This document shows, in pieces, positions 1 to 12,334 of a stretch of DNA of 60,000 nt. A program made the position numbers and the translations under genes. The stretch's first letter is position 1. Every line of letters begins with the position of its first letter. Under the pieces are notes generated by a model. That model was not told the origin of the DNA. It saw only the letters and a list, made by a program, of their open reading frames with translations, and did no database searches. Origin of the DNA: Takakia lepidozioides (lineage: Eukaryota; Streptophyta; Takakiopsida; Takakiales; Takakiaceae); assembly GCA_030704615.1 (NCBI GenBank), contig CM060733.1:9984001-10044000 (forward strand), read 5' to 3'.

Positions 1-3000
1 GAACAGCCCGGCGAAAGTCTAACCCCTTGGATTGTACCATGAGATCACTCGGATATAGCATTCTGTTACTGCCAGCTGCCACTTCCACCCTCACAAGATC
101 CGACATGACTGCCATCATATCTCCAAGGATCACAAAGCCTGCTGTTTTGTAATCCAAGACATACCCAAACCGACGCAAGAACTCTGGTTTCAACATTGCT
201 TGAAGGTAACCACTCCTATTGAGAGGTAGCACAACGTGCAACAGCACCCTGCAATCCAATATTGACTTCCTTACAAATGCATCAGCTGACAATCTATAGC
301 CTATGTCATGTCTTACCGAAGTAAGAGAGCTACCCCTATTTTTCAGGGCCGGATGGAGCACACAAACGCCTGGCCGGGGATAATCCATCCGTATAACTTC
401 AGGAAATCGATTAATAAGCTCATAAAGATTCTTGAAGCCAAGATATTTATGGTCCAGAGGAGCACCACATGCCCACTGGAAGTCTTTGGGAACAAGTCTT
501 ATGTCGTAGCCATTGGGCACTTTTTCCATCATATAGACAAGCAAAGCCCTGAGCTTGTTCATGATATCCAGGGGATTGAATGGGCTCACTAAAGCCTCAA
601 ACACTGCGGCATCTGAGACCTCCTTCCCATTCATCTGTGAACTTTTCACAATTATTGTATTCGAAACAAGCATAGACTGGAGGGGAGTACTAATGTCAGG
701 TGTACTCTTTGGCTGGCTCCCTACCTGTTGCTTGCGAGGAGGTGGGAAGTCTGCCGCCCTGTGTCTTGCTGGAAACAGCAAATGTAATCCCTTCCGCGGA
801 TTCTCGATCCGCACCACATCATCAAAGGATTGCGAGACGAGATCCATGAGCTTTAAAGATCCTAGTGTATGTTGGTCAAGGCGGATGCCGGTTGCAATTT
901 CGAAGTCCCGGGGGATAAGACTTATATCATACCCCCTCTGGCCTCTGTCAGTTGCCAAACTTACGAATTGGACAAGCCAAGTTCGTAGGCTTTTCAGAAT
1001 ATTTTTTGCAATATTATTGGACGGACCCAGAGTTTCCAGGTGTCCGTTTGCTGCACGCTTTGACTCAGCGACACCCACCACATTTAGGTTGTGAGGAATG
1101 GGCAGCAAAGGGCTGTCTGGCATCCTGGCAGAAACAGAAACCTGGGGACACGGTATAGGTGAGGTAAGAAACAAATTGGAAAACTCAGAGATATTCGCAA
1201 GGCTGACAGACAAAGGCGCCCACGTGCTTGGGGATGCAGGGTGCAGCCATCCCATCACTGAGATAGCAAGCTGCAGTATTTTGAAAATTTCTCCCAATAC
1301 CATCCCAGACAAATGAGCACTTCCACTCTTACGTAATATCTGCGCTGCCTCATACCTGTAAACCACAGCCATGCCCACAGCTCAGAAGCAAGGATTTGAA
1401 GACATGTGAATTCATCGCTAAAGAAGATGGGAAAACTTGCAGGCATCGGCAAGTGACAGCAGCTGCTGTATTGTAGAAAATGTTTAACCAGCACACACTG
1501 GATCAATCTATAAGCGACAACATACACAGCTCAGTCTGCAAAGATCTGAAGACATGCCAACTGCTTGCTAAAAAGGATTATGGGAAAAATGCTTCCAGGC
1601 ATAGCCGATGAAGCATCATTGCGCTGAAATCACACTAAAAAATGTTTCCTTATAAAGCGTACACTGAATCCATGCAAGAAAAACAATCCCATACTTGGAA
1701 GGATACGTACTGTGTGTGGGAGGCTGTCAATGACCGCTGGCCTTCAGCACCACGGACAAAATCGTGGAAAGTATGCCACAATTCTCGAGGGTAGTCGTTG
1801 CGTTGACTGCTTGGGTCTATGCACTGCCACAGCTCAGTAGAGCGAGGAAAGAAGACCTTTGATGACCCTACAATGACAGAAGCCAGTTCCCCAAGTTCTA
1901 CACCTGCAATCAAGGCAGGGGCCAGATCGAAGCCATAACCACACTGCTTTTCGTGGAACTGAGCACACGCCTGCAAATTGGCCTCTGTTGGCATTATCAT
2001 CTCCCGCTTTAAAGTCTCTAATGCACGACAGATCAGGCTCTGGTATGAAGAAAACAGTTGCTGACGTTGGGTTGCCGGCTGCTCTACAGGAAACAAGTGG
2101 GGCAGCAGCATGTGATGCAAAGCACCTTCTTGCCTCAAAGTTGGTCCTCTTTTCTCCATAAACTGTGAGGTACTTTTCTCGGTTGGGATGGCTTCAGCCA
2201 CCACGATATCAAGTAGAGGTCTCAAAGCAGTCGGATGCTCTTGATGTATCACGTTGGGCTTTGCTATAGCCAGCCTCGAGTGAGTGAGAAAAGTGGGGTC
2301 CACATCAGAATTGGACCTGTTGTCAGCTACTGGTACATCATGTCTCCTTGCAGTGGGCATCACACATGCACCATTGTCAGGCTTGGCTCCCACAGCAACA
2401 AAGGGCCCAGGCCCTGAACCCCTATGCTCCACTTTATCATTGATAGAGGAAGGTCTCACTTCAGGCACATAGGACTCTACATTGCCAGTCAATGGCTGCA
2501 GCTGGGGGATGAACTCGACTGAGGAAGCTACAGCTGCCTGTGAAGCTGGTTCATGACGCCTTTGTTGTACTGGGAAAGTTGCAGCTGCAACAGGAGGCTG
2601 CCCACTGATCATGTTATTAGACAGTTGACCCTTTCCATTATTGCTTGCACCTACAGATGACAAGCTCTTATTGCGTGGGTGATCTGGTGGAGCCTCCCAT
2701 CTAGTTTCAGACTGTACATCCCTGTCTTTACCGGGTGTGGGACCGTTATAGCTTGTGTGTACAGATACCCGCCCATTCACATACTCAGCTGTACTACTGG
2801 AATATTCAGGTGCCAAGACCCTATGGTTGGAGTGATCCCAAGAAGAAAGAGATTGCTCTGATCGAACTTCTGGCAAAGCTGTAGACTCAGTGTTTACGCC
2901 TTCACCACGTGCTAGGCTAGCCCAAAACCACACACTTGATGCCACACCAAGCAGCGATGGTGATACATAGAGATTAAGAGGCCGTGCCAGCAAAATATTG

Positions 3001-3967
3001 TAGGTTCTCATTCGAAGTCGATGAAGCGCATTGGCAAAGTCACGATCCCCTGATATGAGAAGAAAGTGTGCTGGAGGGGGGTTGTCAAGTGCCCAAAATA
3101 TCATGTCCACCAATATTGCCTTATCACTTGCATCCTTCCTGCCTGTCAACCCCACATGCTTTCTTGGTGAACACCTCGTAGTAAATGGGTGATAATAGAA
3201 AGAATTTTTCATTCAGTCTGCAAGCTGGCACACCTATTACAACATCTCAAGGCTACTCTTCCAGTCTTTCACCATTTTGGCTCCATTGTCGATGCAAGCA
3301 AGGCCTGAATAGGGATGGCTGACAACTATTTGAAAACCCTGCCCACATTCATGCCCTAACTCAAATTACAAGATACAGCTTGATTACACATCTGCATTCA
3401 CTGCAAAAGCACCTGGCCTGGAATGAACTTCCACGTGGCATGGAGAAACTGATATTTTCTGAAGAATTCCACGTGTATTACATGTATCCTCGGGAGCATT
3501 GAGCTAATCTGTCCCCCAGAATTACTAGATGAACAACATACACAGTCGAACTTTGCATTTGAAACCAGGGAACCCTACAATAAGCCAGTGAGAGAAGAAT
3601 AAACAACACAGGTCATCCCAACTGAATCACAACATTGCTGCTTCAAAGCCACTACGGGCTTCAGGCCAGAAAAACACGAGGGCCTACGCAATTACAAACC
3701 TGATGGAACATGGTGCAAGTTGATTCCTGTGCTGGATAGTGCTCTTTGAATGTTCCTGGACAGTAGCGTTGTGTCACAATATGCAGAGATAGAAATTGGC
3801 CCTTTGAAATTGGCCTTACTGAGCGCTGATCCCACGTTCCGGGCAATAACATGGGGGTCAAGCCCTGCAGGCACCTGGCAATTTTCAATGTCCCACCAGA
3901 CAGATATCTTTGCTGTACTCGCTGCAGAGCTGCTACCTTCTGCCATCTTGCCTTCCTTCCTGCCCAC
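1..3967 (-). CDS. NYN-domain ribonuclease with LOTUS/OST-HTH repeats (MARF1/limkain-b1 type), 3' end off window
   Basis: Three exons read by hand: 3967-3700, 3142-1707 and 1270 to beyond position 1. The first two sum to 1704 nt and close in phase. Exon 1 and the start of exon 2 make a NYN (PIN-like) domain: SVWWDIENCQVP carries the first acidic residue, then ASDKAILVDMIFWALDN and LLISGDRDF. A LOTUS/OST-HTH domain follows at the end of exon 2 (near SSYQSLICRALETLKREM), after a long low-complexity linker of about 250 residues. Exon 3 holds at least three more LOTUS units, around 1020-840, 560-380 and 240-60, two with the pattern GYDI-L-P-DF. In this family NYN is a probable endoribonuclease and LOTUS binds RNA or partner proteins; the plant role is little known. 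The exon 2 donor could instead be 5 nt upstream. ATG at 3967; an in-frame ATG at 3946 is an alternative. Confidence 0.85.
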
Positions 3968-4420
3968 CCCCTAGGTTTATGTACAACGCGCTCCTACCTT
4001 GTTTCCACGCTCCGATTAAACAGAAACGGGTACAAACAGACGCTTCTTCAAGTCTTCTCAACAAGGGACAGATGCGAACCTGCAACCTGCCAGCACAAGC
4101 ACAAATTCAATCAACCCATTACTCAACCTCCATTCCCGCAACGGATCAGTATGAGGCCAAAGATGCCGTCGAAAACATCCCCCCACTAGAAATTCAACCA
4201 GTTACTAGAAAGACCCGTATGTTGCCCTAATTGAGGAGGAATGCTCCACCTTTCAACGGTTACTTGAAGCCTAAGATCAGTCTAGGGAGGTCGCGGCGGG
4301 CGACCCAACGTTGGCGTTAAGCACCAAACATGTCTGATCCACTCTACTCCCGCAACTGCTCCGTCTCCGACAAGAGAGCGCGTGCGATCGGCATACACCT
4401 CCATGCCCGCACACGACATG

Positions 4421-4475
4421 CCTTATAAACTACTCGCTCTCTCTGCATCGCTCTCCGCTTTTTCTTTAAACCCTA
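4421..4475 (+). promoter_or_regulatory. Core-promoter-like block: TATA box, CT-rich patch, telo-box
   Basis: CTTATAAACTACTCGCTCTC supplies a TATA box near 4422 followed by a pyrimidine patch. About 40 nt further lies AAACCCTAG, the plant telo-box found near the start of many translation-related genes. A polypyrimidine tract follows, as in a 5' leader. I find no convincing coding exon downstream on this strand before 5.8 kb, so the promoter is an orphan: it may drive a non-coding RNA, a gene lost to decay, or be chance. The NYN gene at 3967 is transcribed the other way. Confidence 0.35.
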
Positions 4476-4528
4476 GCTTGCTTCTTCTTGCCTTCTTCCC
4501 CCCTATAACAACTTACGCGCCTTTTGCC

Positions 4529-4590
4529 GCTTTTCTTTTCTTTTCTTTTCTTTCCTTTTTCTTTTTTCTTTTCTCTTCTTTCTTTTTTTT
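4529..4590 (+). repeat. Polypyrimidine tract
   Basis: Nearly uninterrupted T/C run built from TTTTC units. It forms the bulk of a low-complexity reading frame that I do not regard as coding. Its place after the TATA/telo-box block fits a transcribed leader. Confidence 0.8.
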
Positions 4591-4634
4591 ATCAGAAAAA
4601 GGATACTTTTCCTTTTTCCGTTAACAGACTATAA

Positions 4635-4704
4635 CGTGGTAGATCAGTTAGATAGTGCACTAACGGGCACCGCAATGGTTTTGGGCTCAAATCCGGCTAC
4701 CGCG
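4635..4704 (+). other. Degenerate tRNA-like segment (A and B boxes)
   Basis: TAGATCAGTTAGATAGTGC resembles a tRNA D-arm/A box, and GGCTCAAATCC a B box, at tRNA spacing. The ends can pair as a 7-bp acceptor stem (CGTGGTA with TACCGCG, one G-U). The T stem and anticodon arm are poor, so this is a tRNA pseudogene or the head of a SINE rather than a working tRNA. Confidence 0.35.
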
Positions 4705-4930
4705 TCTTGTGTGGTATGGTTTGGTGTCTCCGGTATGCTTCATGGCCTAATAAGAAAAGGGGTTAATTTTTTACCAAGGGCCTGAATCCAAGACGCACTC
4801 CTAATATGGAGTATCATTGTGACAGACTCGCAATACATTACTATGGATAGACAAAGTAAAATAAGAGTCCCGACAGATTTCTCTACGAGTACAATCGGTT
4901 ACCCCTTTTATTTAACGAAAAAAGAAAGTC

Positions 4931-5004
4931 GGTACATAGATAAGTTGGACGGTGAACAGCATGCCAGCTTATAGTGATCCTGGGTTCAAATAACCAGTGC
5001 TGCC
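4931..5004 (+). other. Second tRNA-like segment
   Basis: TAGATAAGTTGGACGG looks like an A box and GGGTTCAAATAACC like a B box, about 40 nt apart. CTGG/CCAG brackets the B box as a partial T stem. The acceptor stem is weak. A tRNA relic or SINE head is more likely than a functional tRNA. Confidence 0.3.
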
Positions 5005-5794
5005 TTGTCGGGTGTGTTGTTGTTGTCTCCACGGGTGGCCAGTCAGGAGGTTATTTACGTCTGACACAAATTATGTAAAGGGCCTGATGTGGCTGCCTTT
5101 TCGGGGCAGCAACGGACGGTCGCCAGTCAACGCACTGTGGGCAGGGGCATACGCCGCACGCGCTATCAACGCAGGGTTGACCCCAAGTTCCGGGAACAGA
5201 TTATTTACTCAGGGAGCGGATGAAACTTGGGCAAGGAGAACCCTAACTGACCCATAAGTAGGGTTATTATAGAAAACAACAGGCATGCCAACAATGCAAA
5301 AGGCTTCAAAATCAGCTCTTTTTCGTTTTTTACTATTTTTTTGAAGAAGGCAACGGAGGCCGAGAATAGATTAAGGGCATGGAATAACAGCGGGAACGTG
5401 AACTAAGGCTTACAGAGCAACAACCCAATTGTATAAGCAGAGTTAAAAACACCTGTTAAATGTATCACTCTCTTGTAGCGGACTACATTCCTCAACCAGT
5501 CACCCCCCCCCCCCCCCCCGGCTCCCAAACCACCTGACTTCCAGAGGACATCCCATGTGAGAGTTGCCCCTACCAGATGCAAGGTCAAACTTATTATTGC
5601 CATACCAGAAAAACAGTCATGCAAGGTATCTGTATGCACATGCCTTATAGCCAGCCTTCCCAATCAGTGTCTTAGGGAGAAGCCAGTAAATTGAAGAAAT
5701 GGATGGAGAATCAGCCCAAACAGATGAATGATGGCTGGAGAGCTTCGGAGTTTTCTTGTGAGCTTAGCAAACTCTGATCCCACATGTTCCGTGG
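5005..5794. other. Intergenic stretch with 17-nt poly-C run
   Basis: Contains an uninterrupted run of 17 C at 5503-5519. The block 5070-5260 is richer in G+C than its flanks and carries a 86-codon open frame without recognisable similarity; it could be a non-coding transcript fed by the orphan promoter, but nothing proves it. The last part is probably the 3' UTR of the exonuclease gene. Confidence 0.4.
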
Positions 5795-8700
5795 TCACAG
5801 CAGTCTTCCCCGTATTATTGCCTCCGCTTTCCGAACTTCCTTGATTGCTCCAATCACAAATACCTGGTGGGTGAGTATTTGCTCAGTTAGTGAATGTAAG
5901 AGTGTAGGAAAATACATACCCAATTAGCTATTGGAAAAGGTGAAGTTCTTGTCACTTGTGTTGGGCTAGTAGCACTTAGGCTGTGGGATTCTTATATCCT
6001 TTGAATTAAGAAGTGACAGCTGAATGTGCTGGGTTCAACTTAAAGCACTAGTTGGTTGCAACAAGAACATCAGGAATGGAGCATCAAATACACAGTAAAA
6101 TTTACCTTGTCTGGAGGGCCTTTAGTGCCTCCCATGAAGATGTTAGCCCTGAAAATCAATCCACAGAGCGGACCTGTTAGTATCGGGAGGAGTGAAACAA
6201 TGTGGACCGATGCATACAAGTGATGAATGCACTAGAAAATCATTTCAGAAAGAGGGAGAACTACCGGCAGGATTGCTTGATTGACTGGATTGAAGAACCT
6301 TTTTTCCCAATAATGAGCCCCATTTTCCCGTTCGGTACATCCACCACCGCCAGCACCTCCTCTTCTGGCACCTCTTCTACTGTCACATTGTCTGCCCCCA
6401 ACAACCCAAGATCAGATAGAGAGCCACACCACAGTTTGGAGGTATGGTCACCCGCAACAGAGCTACTTTCATCAAAGCACACGCTAAAACCTGTTCTGAT
6501 TTCCGTCCAAGCTATGCAGTGACATCAACATGGATACCTGATGACCATATTTCCCAACTGATCTAGTCTATCCCCACTGGTTGGTGAACCCATGCCAGGC
6601 ATGCTGTCCAAGTTAGAGCTTCCCTTTCCTATGTTCTTGAAACTGTCGTATGCTCTGAGCTAAATAGTCAATGCAGAAATATCATCCAAAGAACGGTCTA
6701 CGTAACCTTGAGTGCCATGTGGATTTCAGTATCTGTAGTTTTAGAGAGGATGCCGAGACAGACCTGCAAGAGTGGGAAGGGCTGGCCAGTCAGAAAAGTC
6801 AGTGCCAGCACAATAGCAGCGGCAGTAAAGAGAGCTGCGCACACTGAGGCGCCACAGTAAGAGCTGGGGCAGCTGGGCTACCATGCAGTGATGAATACGT
6901 AGAAGGAAGCGAACATCGTCAGCTGCCACACGTCTCATCATTTCATTCCATGGTCTGTGTGCCCAGAATTCTGGGTCCTGGATCATCAGGTGGAAGTGTT
7001 AGTCTACGGTTGACTCCTTGTAACACAGATATTGAAGTTCCACTCACATCTACACACACATAATCAATCTCGGTCAGTATATTCTGGCTCAATTATAGGT
7101 TAAATCGATTGAGTCATGGTCTGTAGGAATTACTCAGATGGGAGAAATTTAATGACTGTGATACTCCCAGAGACAAATAAAGCACTGACCTTCTTCAATA
7201 GCCCCCGAACCTCTTCCTTCTCGTCATACACCACCCCTGTTTACAAACATACATAAAACTTCATAATGGCTACATTCCCTAAAGACAAAAGGGGACTAAA
7301 AACTAAAAACCACTCTTTGGAGCCACACCTTGGCAAACCAAATAAACCACATGATATGTCTGCATGGCCCATCCCATCATGCTGAACAACTACCTTGGTT
7401 AATTGATAAGGCTTCAGAGCCAACTGTGACAAGACCGCATGGAGTCAGAATCTGAGCTGTTTACTAAGAACACAAAACCATCAATCACAAGGTATATACG
7501 AAGTTTTCATGCATTTAGGAAGTGGGGAAGAAAGAAAGAGAGATGGCATACCACAATAGCGCTCATCTGCCAGGAGATCTACGAAAGAGATGTTAGCATC
7601 TGGCACCCACTTCTTGCCGTGCTGCTCCTCCAGCAGCGCGTACGCAATCTGTCATAATCAACCAATCATCACAACCTTCAATCCAGAGAAGTGCTGTCAA
7701 TATCTGCAGGTCCGAGATGACCACTTCTCTGTCCACTACTGCGATATTAAATTACCACATGAGGCTCCATCCCTTCATATGAATCTCCAAACAAAGTGAC
7801 GGAAAAAGTGTCATGGTGAGTTGCGAAATGATTGAGATATGCCTGATTTCTTAGGCTTTGAAGAATTCACAGGTACTAAGACCGCAGGGCTCTTGGGAGT
7901 TCTTCCTACTTCAGCTATTTACATTCATAGTTATTGAATCATGATACATCCCACTGTCAATTGCTCTCTGTGGTCACTTGAACCAGCAAGAAACCATCTC
8001 AGTTGCAGTCCTTAAGTAAAACGTGGACACACATCACGGGTGAGGACCTTGCCAGCTATCACAAATATGCTGGGTCCCTGATCAGGACATGCCAATCCTT
8101 CCTACTTCAGCTATCTGTCATCCGCAATTGGTCACATCATTGATCCCACCTGAACCAGCAAGAAAGCTCAAGAACACCATTCCACTTGCAGGTCTGAAGA
8201 CAAATGTGGAGATTGTGATTGCAAGAGAGAAGCAGAAGACTGCACCTGAGTGTCAAATACATTGTGCAACTTGATTCCAAACTGAAAGTACAAAGCCTGC
8301 AACATGCAAGAGAAGACAAGACCTATCATTAGAGACAGTGTGGAGAAAGACACCTTGACCATGGAGTCCCCAGCATTAATTCTTCTTAGCTGCATATCTA
8401 GATTTCCTAAAGAGAGGTTTACTCTTCACCATGTTGTTCGTTGCCAGCAGCCAAAGCTCTCGTCCCTTGGACCTTGCAGTCCCTCAGGAGTGGGTTACTT
8501 GATCCAAAGCTCTTTGAAGCTGCAGATCACAAAATTAAATGCAAATCTGGTAGAATTATTCCAGGAGTTGAACAAGTAGTCCATGTCGACTGTATGGGCA
8601 ACCCCACAATTCAGGGACGTGCATAATCAGAACTGGAGATTGGAATTGCTAAATAAAATGGAATTTGAAGAAAGGAACAGTAAAGCTGGAGGAGGAAGGC

Positions 8701-9260
8701 ACCTCACTATCACGCTTACAGTCATGGCAGACTTTTGTGATATAGGGTGACTCCATGGCAGGTTTGCACGCTTGCATAAGGGCATCGCCTCCTTCCACAG
8801 CATCCACCAAGTACACTGCATCCTCAAATGCCAGCTGGCAACACCAGATATACACCTTTTGAGTCTTGAACTTAAATAATTTTCAAAAAGTGTTATGAAA
8901 CGCTAAACTAAGTGACAAAATCAGAGTTTTCACCCTGAATCAGACTTGGACATCCGACGATTGCTCACTGAACTTAAGTCGATTGGGGAAGGAGGCTGAC
9001 TAAATAAAGTTGCTCATCCTCTTCCTTTAAGGCCCTGAATTTATAACAAATTTGCCATCCATCACTTATATCACACGTTCGTTATGAATTGACATACAGA
9101 GAAATGAACATACTTGCATGATGCAGAGCCGGCCAGTGCGAGCCAGGTCTACTCCCTCACAATCAAAGCCAATGACAACATTCTGCTCTGGATCAGGCTC
9201 GAGAAAGGACTGTGGCAACTGTGAGAAGTGAGTAACAATGTGCACGGGCACTGGGAACAT
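5795..9260 (-). CDS. DEDD-type 3'-5' exonuclease with C-terminal KH domain (EXD-like)
   Basis: Nine coding exons close in frame to 309 codons: 9260-9114, 8834-8703, 8296-8246, 7648-7552, 7236-7190, 6977-6764, 6391-6265, 6148-6106 and 5863-5795. The exonuclease starts in exon 1 with VVIGFDCEGVDLARTGRLC (catalytic D and E), continues with CHDCKRDSE in exon 2 and AADDVRFLL in exon 6, which supply the other acidic residues. The KH domain is in exons 7-9, with the GXXG loop IIGKKGSSI and then GGTKGPPDK and VFVIGAIKEVRKAEAIIRG. This domain order matches the plant exonuclease/KH proteins (Arabidopsis At2g25910 type), related to EXD1 and Egalitarian. RNA processing or binding is expected. The ATG at 9260 lies inside an exon whose acceptor is at 9277, so the 5' UTR is spliced. 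No defect is visible. Confidence 0.9.
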
Positions 9261-9277
9261 CCATGTCTCGCCCTCCC

Positions 9278-10943
9278 CTGTCTTAGTGCGACTCCTGCAA
9301 CCTGCACCATCCCAACATATTGGCACAATTGGATAAGATCCAAAGGAAATTTCCAATTTGTCACTGGAAAGACCTGCAAAGACCTACCATATTAGCATGG
9401 CCGGGGTTTCCTTCTGGCTAGGAATCGGCCTTAAAGCACAAGAGCTGTCACCAGGCCACTTCCTGTGGCTAAGCTACTGACTAGGACTAGAAGAACTAGC
9501 CAAATATGAGTCTGAATCACTCCTAGGGTTTACTCAACCCGAGCACATGTGCAATCCATGCGACTACCTCCCCAATCAAATGGGCATATGGATGACCTGG
9601 CACCACTGTGCTCGGACACACAAATGTCTACCCCGGCGTCATCCAGATGAAGGCATGCAGGCATTGGTGATTAGCACTCCTTTCTGGCAGCCTGAAGCTG
9701 GAGAGAATGTACTCATATGTATGATGCTTTGCCAGTACATAAATGCCGTGGTCTGGTGTCCATTGAACCCACTCGATTCAACCCCTCCTGATTGGGTCAC
9801 AATCTCAGTGTGGAACTGCCATAGCTCTCCCACTGCCAACAACATCCCATTTTCAAGATTGTGTATCAACCTAGCTGGTCACAACCACGAGGTGGAGATT
9901 GAGAGGCCAACGTAGGTTCTGAAATTCGAGCAAAACAACTCTGATGCATCCACGATTCCCATGCTGTTGATACCAGCGCTCAAAGATCCTGCCAACTTTC
10001 TTAGGAAGTCATTGCAGGTGGCTATCTACTAGATGTAACCATTTCAAAGGCTAGCCACAGTCATGCTACCTGTCAAGGTGGTGGATAGAATGTGGCCGAG
10101 CTTCTGCCAAAGGGAAACAGATGTGATGGAGAGAATTGTCCATAGACTTGAGGCGATAACCATTCTCCAGGAACCAAGATCTGTAGCTAAGGGCACTACG
10201 AGTCACCATTGCCCATGCAGTTAACATTCAGACAAAGAGGATACGAAATCCCTCGAGCAGCTGCCTGGGAAGGTGATTAGATTCTTCATTCCAAACCATT
10301 GATTGTGACCTGATTGTAGCTCATGTCTTTGGGGCATTATAATTCAATCATTCCTCACAATTTTTCGGTTGCAATTCAAGTACTCATGAAGATTACTTCG
10401 GCATTAATTCTTCACTGGAAATAAAACCCTAAACCATACCACGCACGTAAATTACGGCTCAAGTGTCTAAAACCTATAACCATACCATGTCCCGCTCATC
10501 AGGCTAACAAAATTCGTGCTCCTTTCACGCTAGGCCTCACAATCCTTCGCCAGTGATTCTAAGCAAAATTGCGATAGATAATACGCACTCCGAAATGCTC
10601 AGTTTCACGCTGTCGAATTTCTTAAACATAACCATAACACAACATTGACTGCTCAACATGCAGCAAGATTCAGAACAACAAGGACACGTTCAGATCAAAC
10701 GACAAACGCTGCCGTAGGAATTCATCACCAACACACAGCACCGAACCACAAAAAAAAATCCACGTGACAGAAACAACATGCGAAATCAGAGAACTTGAAT
10801 TCGAGTGGAGAGTCAATTACCAGGAGCATCGCCGGGCCCTGCCTGGCCCAGGGGCACGCAGGGGGGCGCAAGGGCGGGCATGGGTGCCATGCAGCTTGTC
10901 CTCCCTCCTGCTCTGTGTACAACAGCACCTATACACAGCTCCA
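9278..10943. other. 5' intron/intergenic stretch, no supported gene
   Basis: Probably holds the 5' UTR intron and promoter of the exonuclease gene. A 122-codon open frame at 9547-9915 (+) has no recognisable motif and no splice context that convinces me. I see no other feature here. Confidence 0.4.
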
Positions 10944-11029
10944 GCGCGGTTTACCGCACGGTTGTACGCGCTGTTTTTCCCACAGGGTATGCGCGTGGTT
11001 TACCGCACAGTTGTACGCTCACTTTTTCC
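10944..11029 (+). repeat. Two-copy tandem repeat, 47-bp period
   Basis: GGTTTACCGCAC followed by GTTGTACGC and a run ending TTTTTCC occurs at 10944-10980 and again at 10991-11029. In the first copy GCGGTTTACCGC is nearly palindromic. Confidence 0.7.
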
Positions 11030-11074
11030 AAAAAAATAAATAGACAATTTTGTTTTAAAAGGCGTTTTGTTTTT

Positions 11075-11328
11075 GAAATTTGGAAAACAGCACGAGTGGC
11101 TACAGAGTGTTGCAAAAAGTAGACGACAATCATCCACTGAAATTAGGATAGAATCCATTTCCGTACTACAATCCATTTATATCATCCATATTAGGCGAAT
11201 TCATCCGTAATTTATTTTTTATTTGGAGAAGTTTGGCGATTTCACCCATGGAAAAATGGGAATATTCGACAGAATAGTTTATTTTATTTTTTGAGGTCGA
11301 AATTCGAAATCTGGCGAAAATTCGCCAA
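11075..11328 (-). repeat. Dispersed ~250-bp repeat, copy 1
   Basis: Its reverse complement matches 34154-34398 over most of the length. Shared landmarks are CGCCAGATTTCGACCTCAAA (approximate), ATGGATGAAATCGCCAAA, CTCTGTAGCCACTCGTGCTG and TTTTCCAAATTTC. One end carries the palindrome GGCGAATTTTCGCC. It has no coding capacity, so it is a MITE, a solo fragment or another short non-autonomous element. Confidence 0.8.
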
Positions 11329-11953
11329 TAAAGAAACGCCGTTAGGGCAATAATGGTTACAACAGATCGGACGGTCACAATAGTTTACGAATATGTAAGA
11401 CATACGATGAGTATATACTAGTAAAATATATACCCGTATAATTCGGATACGTATGTGGTCTGATCGGCTTCTCTGCATCTTCTTCGCTGTGCGCTGGATT
11501 GGACTCTCACAAGGTCTTCAAGTGATAAGATTTGGTCACAGCTCTGTGTGTTCGAGTCTAAGGCATGCAAGAGAAGAATTGGAGGTGAAAAGCTTGTCAT
11601 TGAAGAGTTGTCAGTACTTCTGCTTGTTGTCTGCCGTCTCTTCTTTTGCCATGGCTGACGCCTGGTGTTTTTGATATTGTTATGTCGTGGTAAGTTTTGG
11701 TTCTGTAGTCAAACAAGGGGATTATAGTCTGCAAGCACATCTTGTTTCTCACAGTGGTGTTTGGTGCATGATCACAGAAGCACTCGTCATCTACTACGCA
11801 TATCTGTAAAGTTTTGGATCCCATCGTAATACTTCGGGGTACGGAGAAAAGTCGACTGGGATCTTGTTTGACAGGGTTGAGATCCGGAAACGTTAGCGCT
11901 TCAATCGCTGCCGCTTCTCGGTGTTCACCAACTGAGTCAGATCCAAGGAAGCC

Positions 11954-12299
11954 ATGGGAATGGGAGACAAGATGGGTTATGCGGATTTAGAGAGTGGCTT
12001 TGGCCACGATTCAGCATTATATCCAGGAATTGGCTCTGATGAAAATGTGCTAAGATGGGGTTTCATTAGGAAAGTGTATGGCATTTTGAGCATCCAATTC
12101 TTGTTGACAACAGCTGTGGCCGCTTTCGTCGTGCTTTCCAGACCCGTCAGCACATTCTTCCAGCAGAGCTCGTTCTTGATTTTGTTCATCGCGATTTTGC
12201 CCATTATCTGTAAGTGATTCCTGCCTGTCTTCCTTATACCGCGTCAATGGGCCCATCCTCGAAAGAGGGCAGTATCCCGGCGTGGGAAGTGGCTCAAAG

Positions 12300-12334
<35 letters not shown>

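Noticed and set aside
555-1094. Plus-strand open frame of 179 codons
   Set aside because: It is antisense to the LOTUS exon of the NYN gene, which carries clear domain motifs on the minus strand.
4382-4624. 80-codon plus-strand protein
   Set aside because: Mostly a translated polypyrimidine tract (runs of F, S and L) with no domain sense.
4635-4704. Functional tRNA gene
   Set aside because: A 7-bp acceptor stem can be drawn, but the T stem, D stem and anticodon arm do not form.
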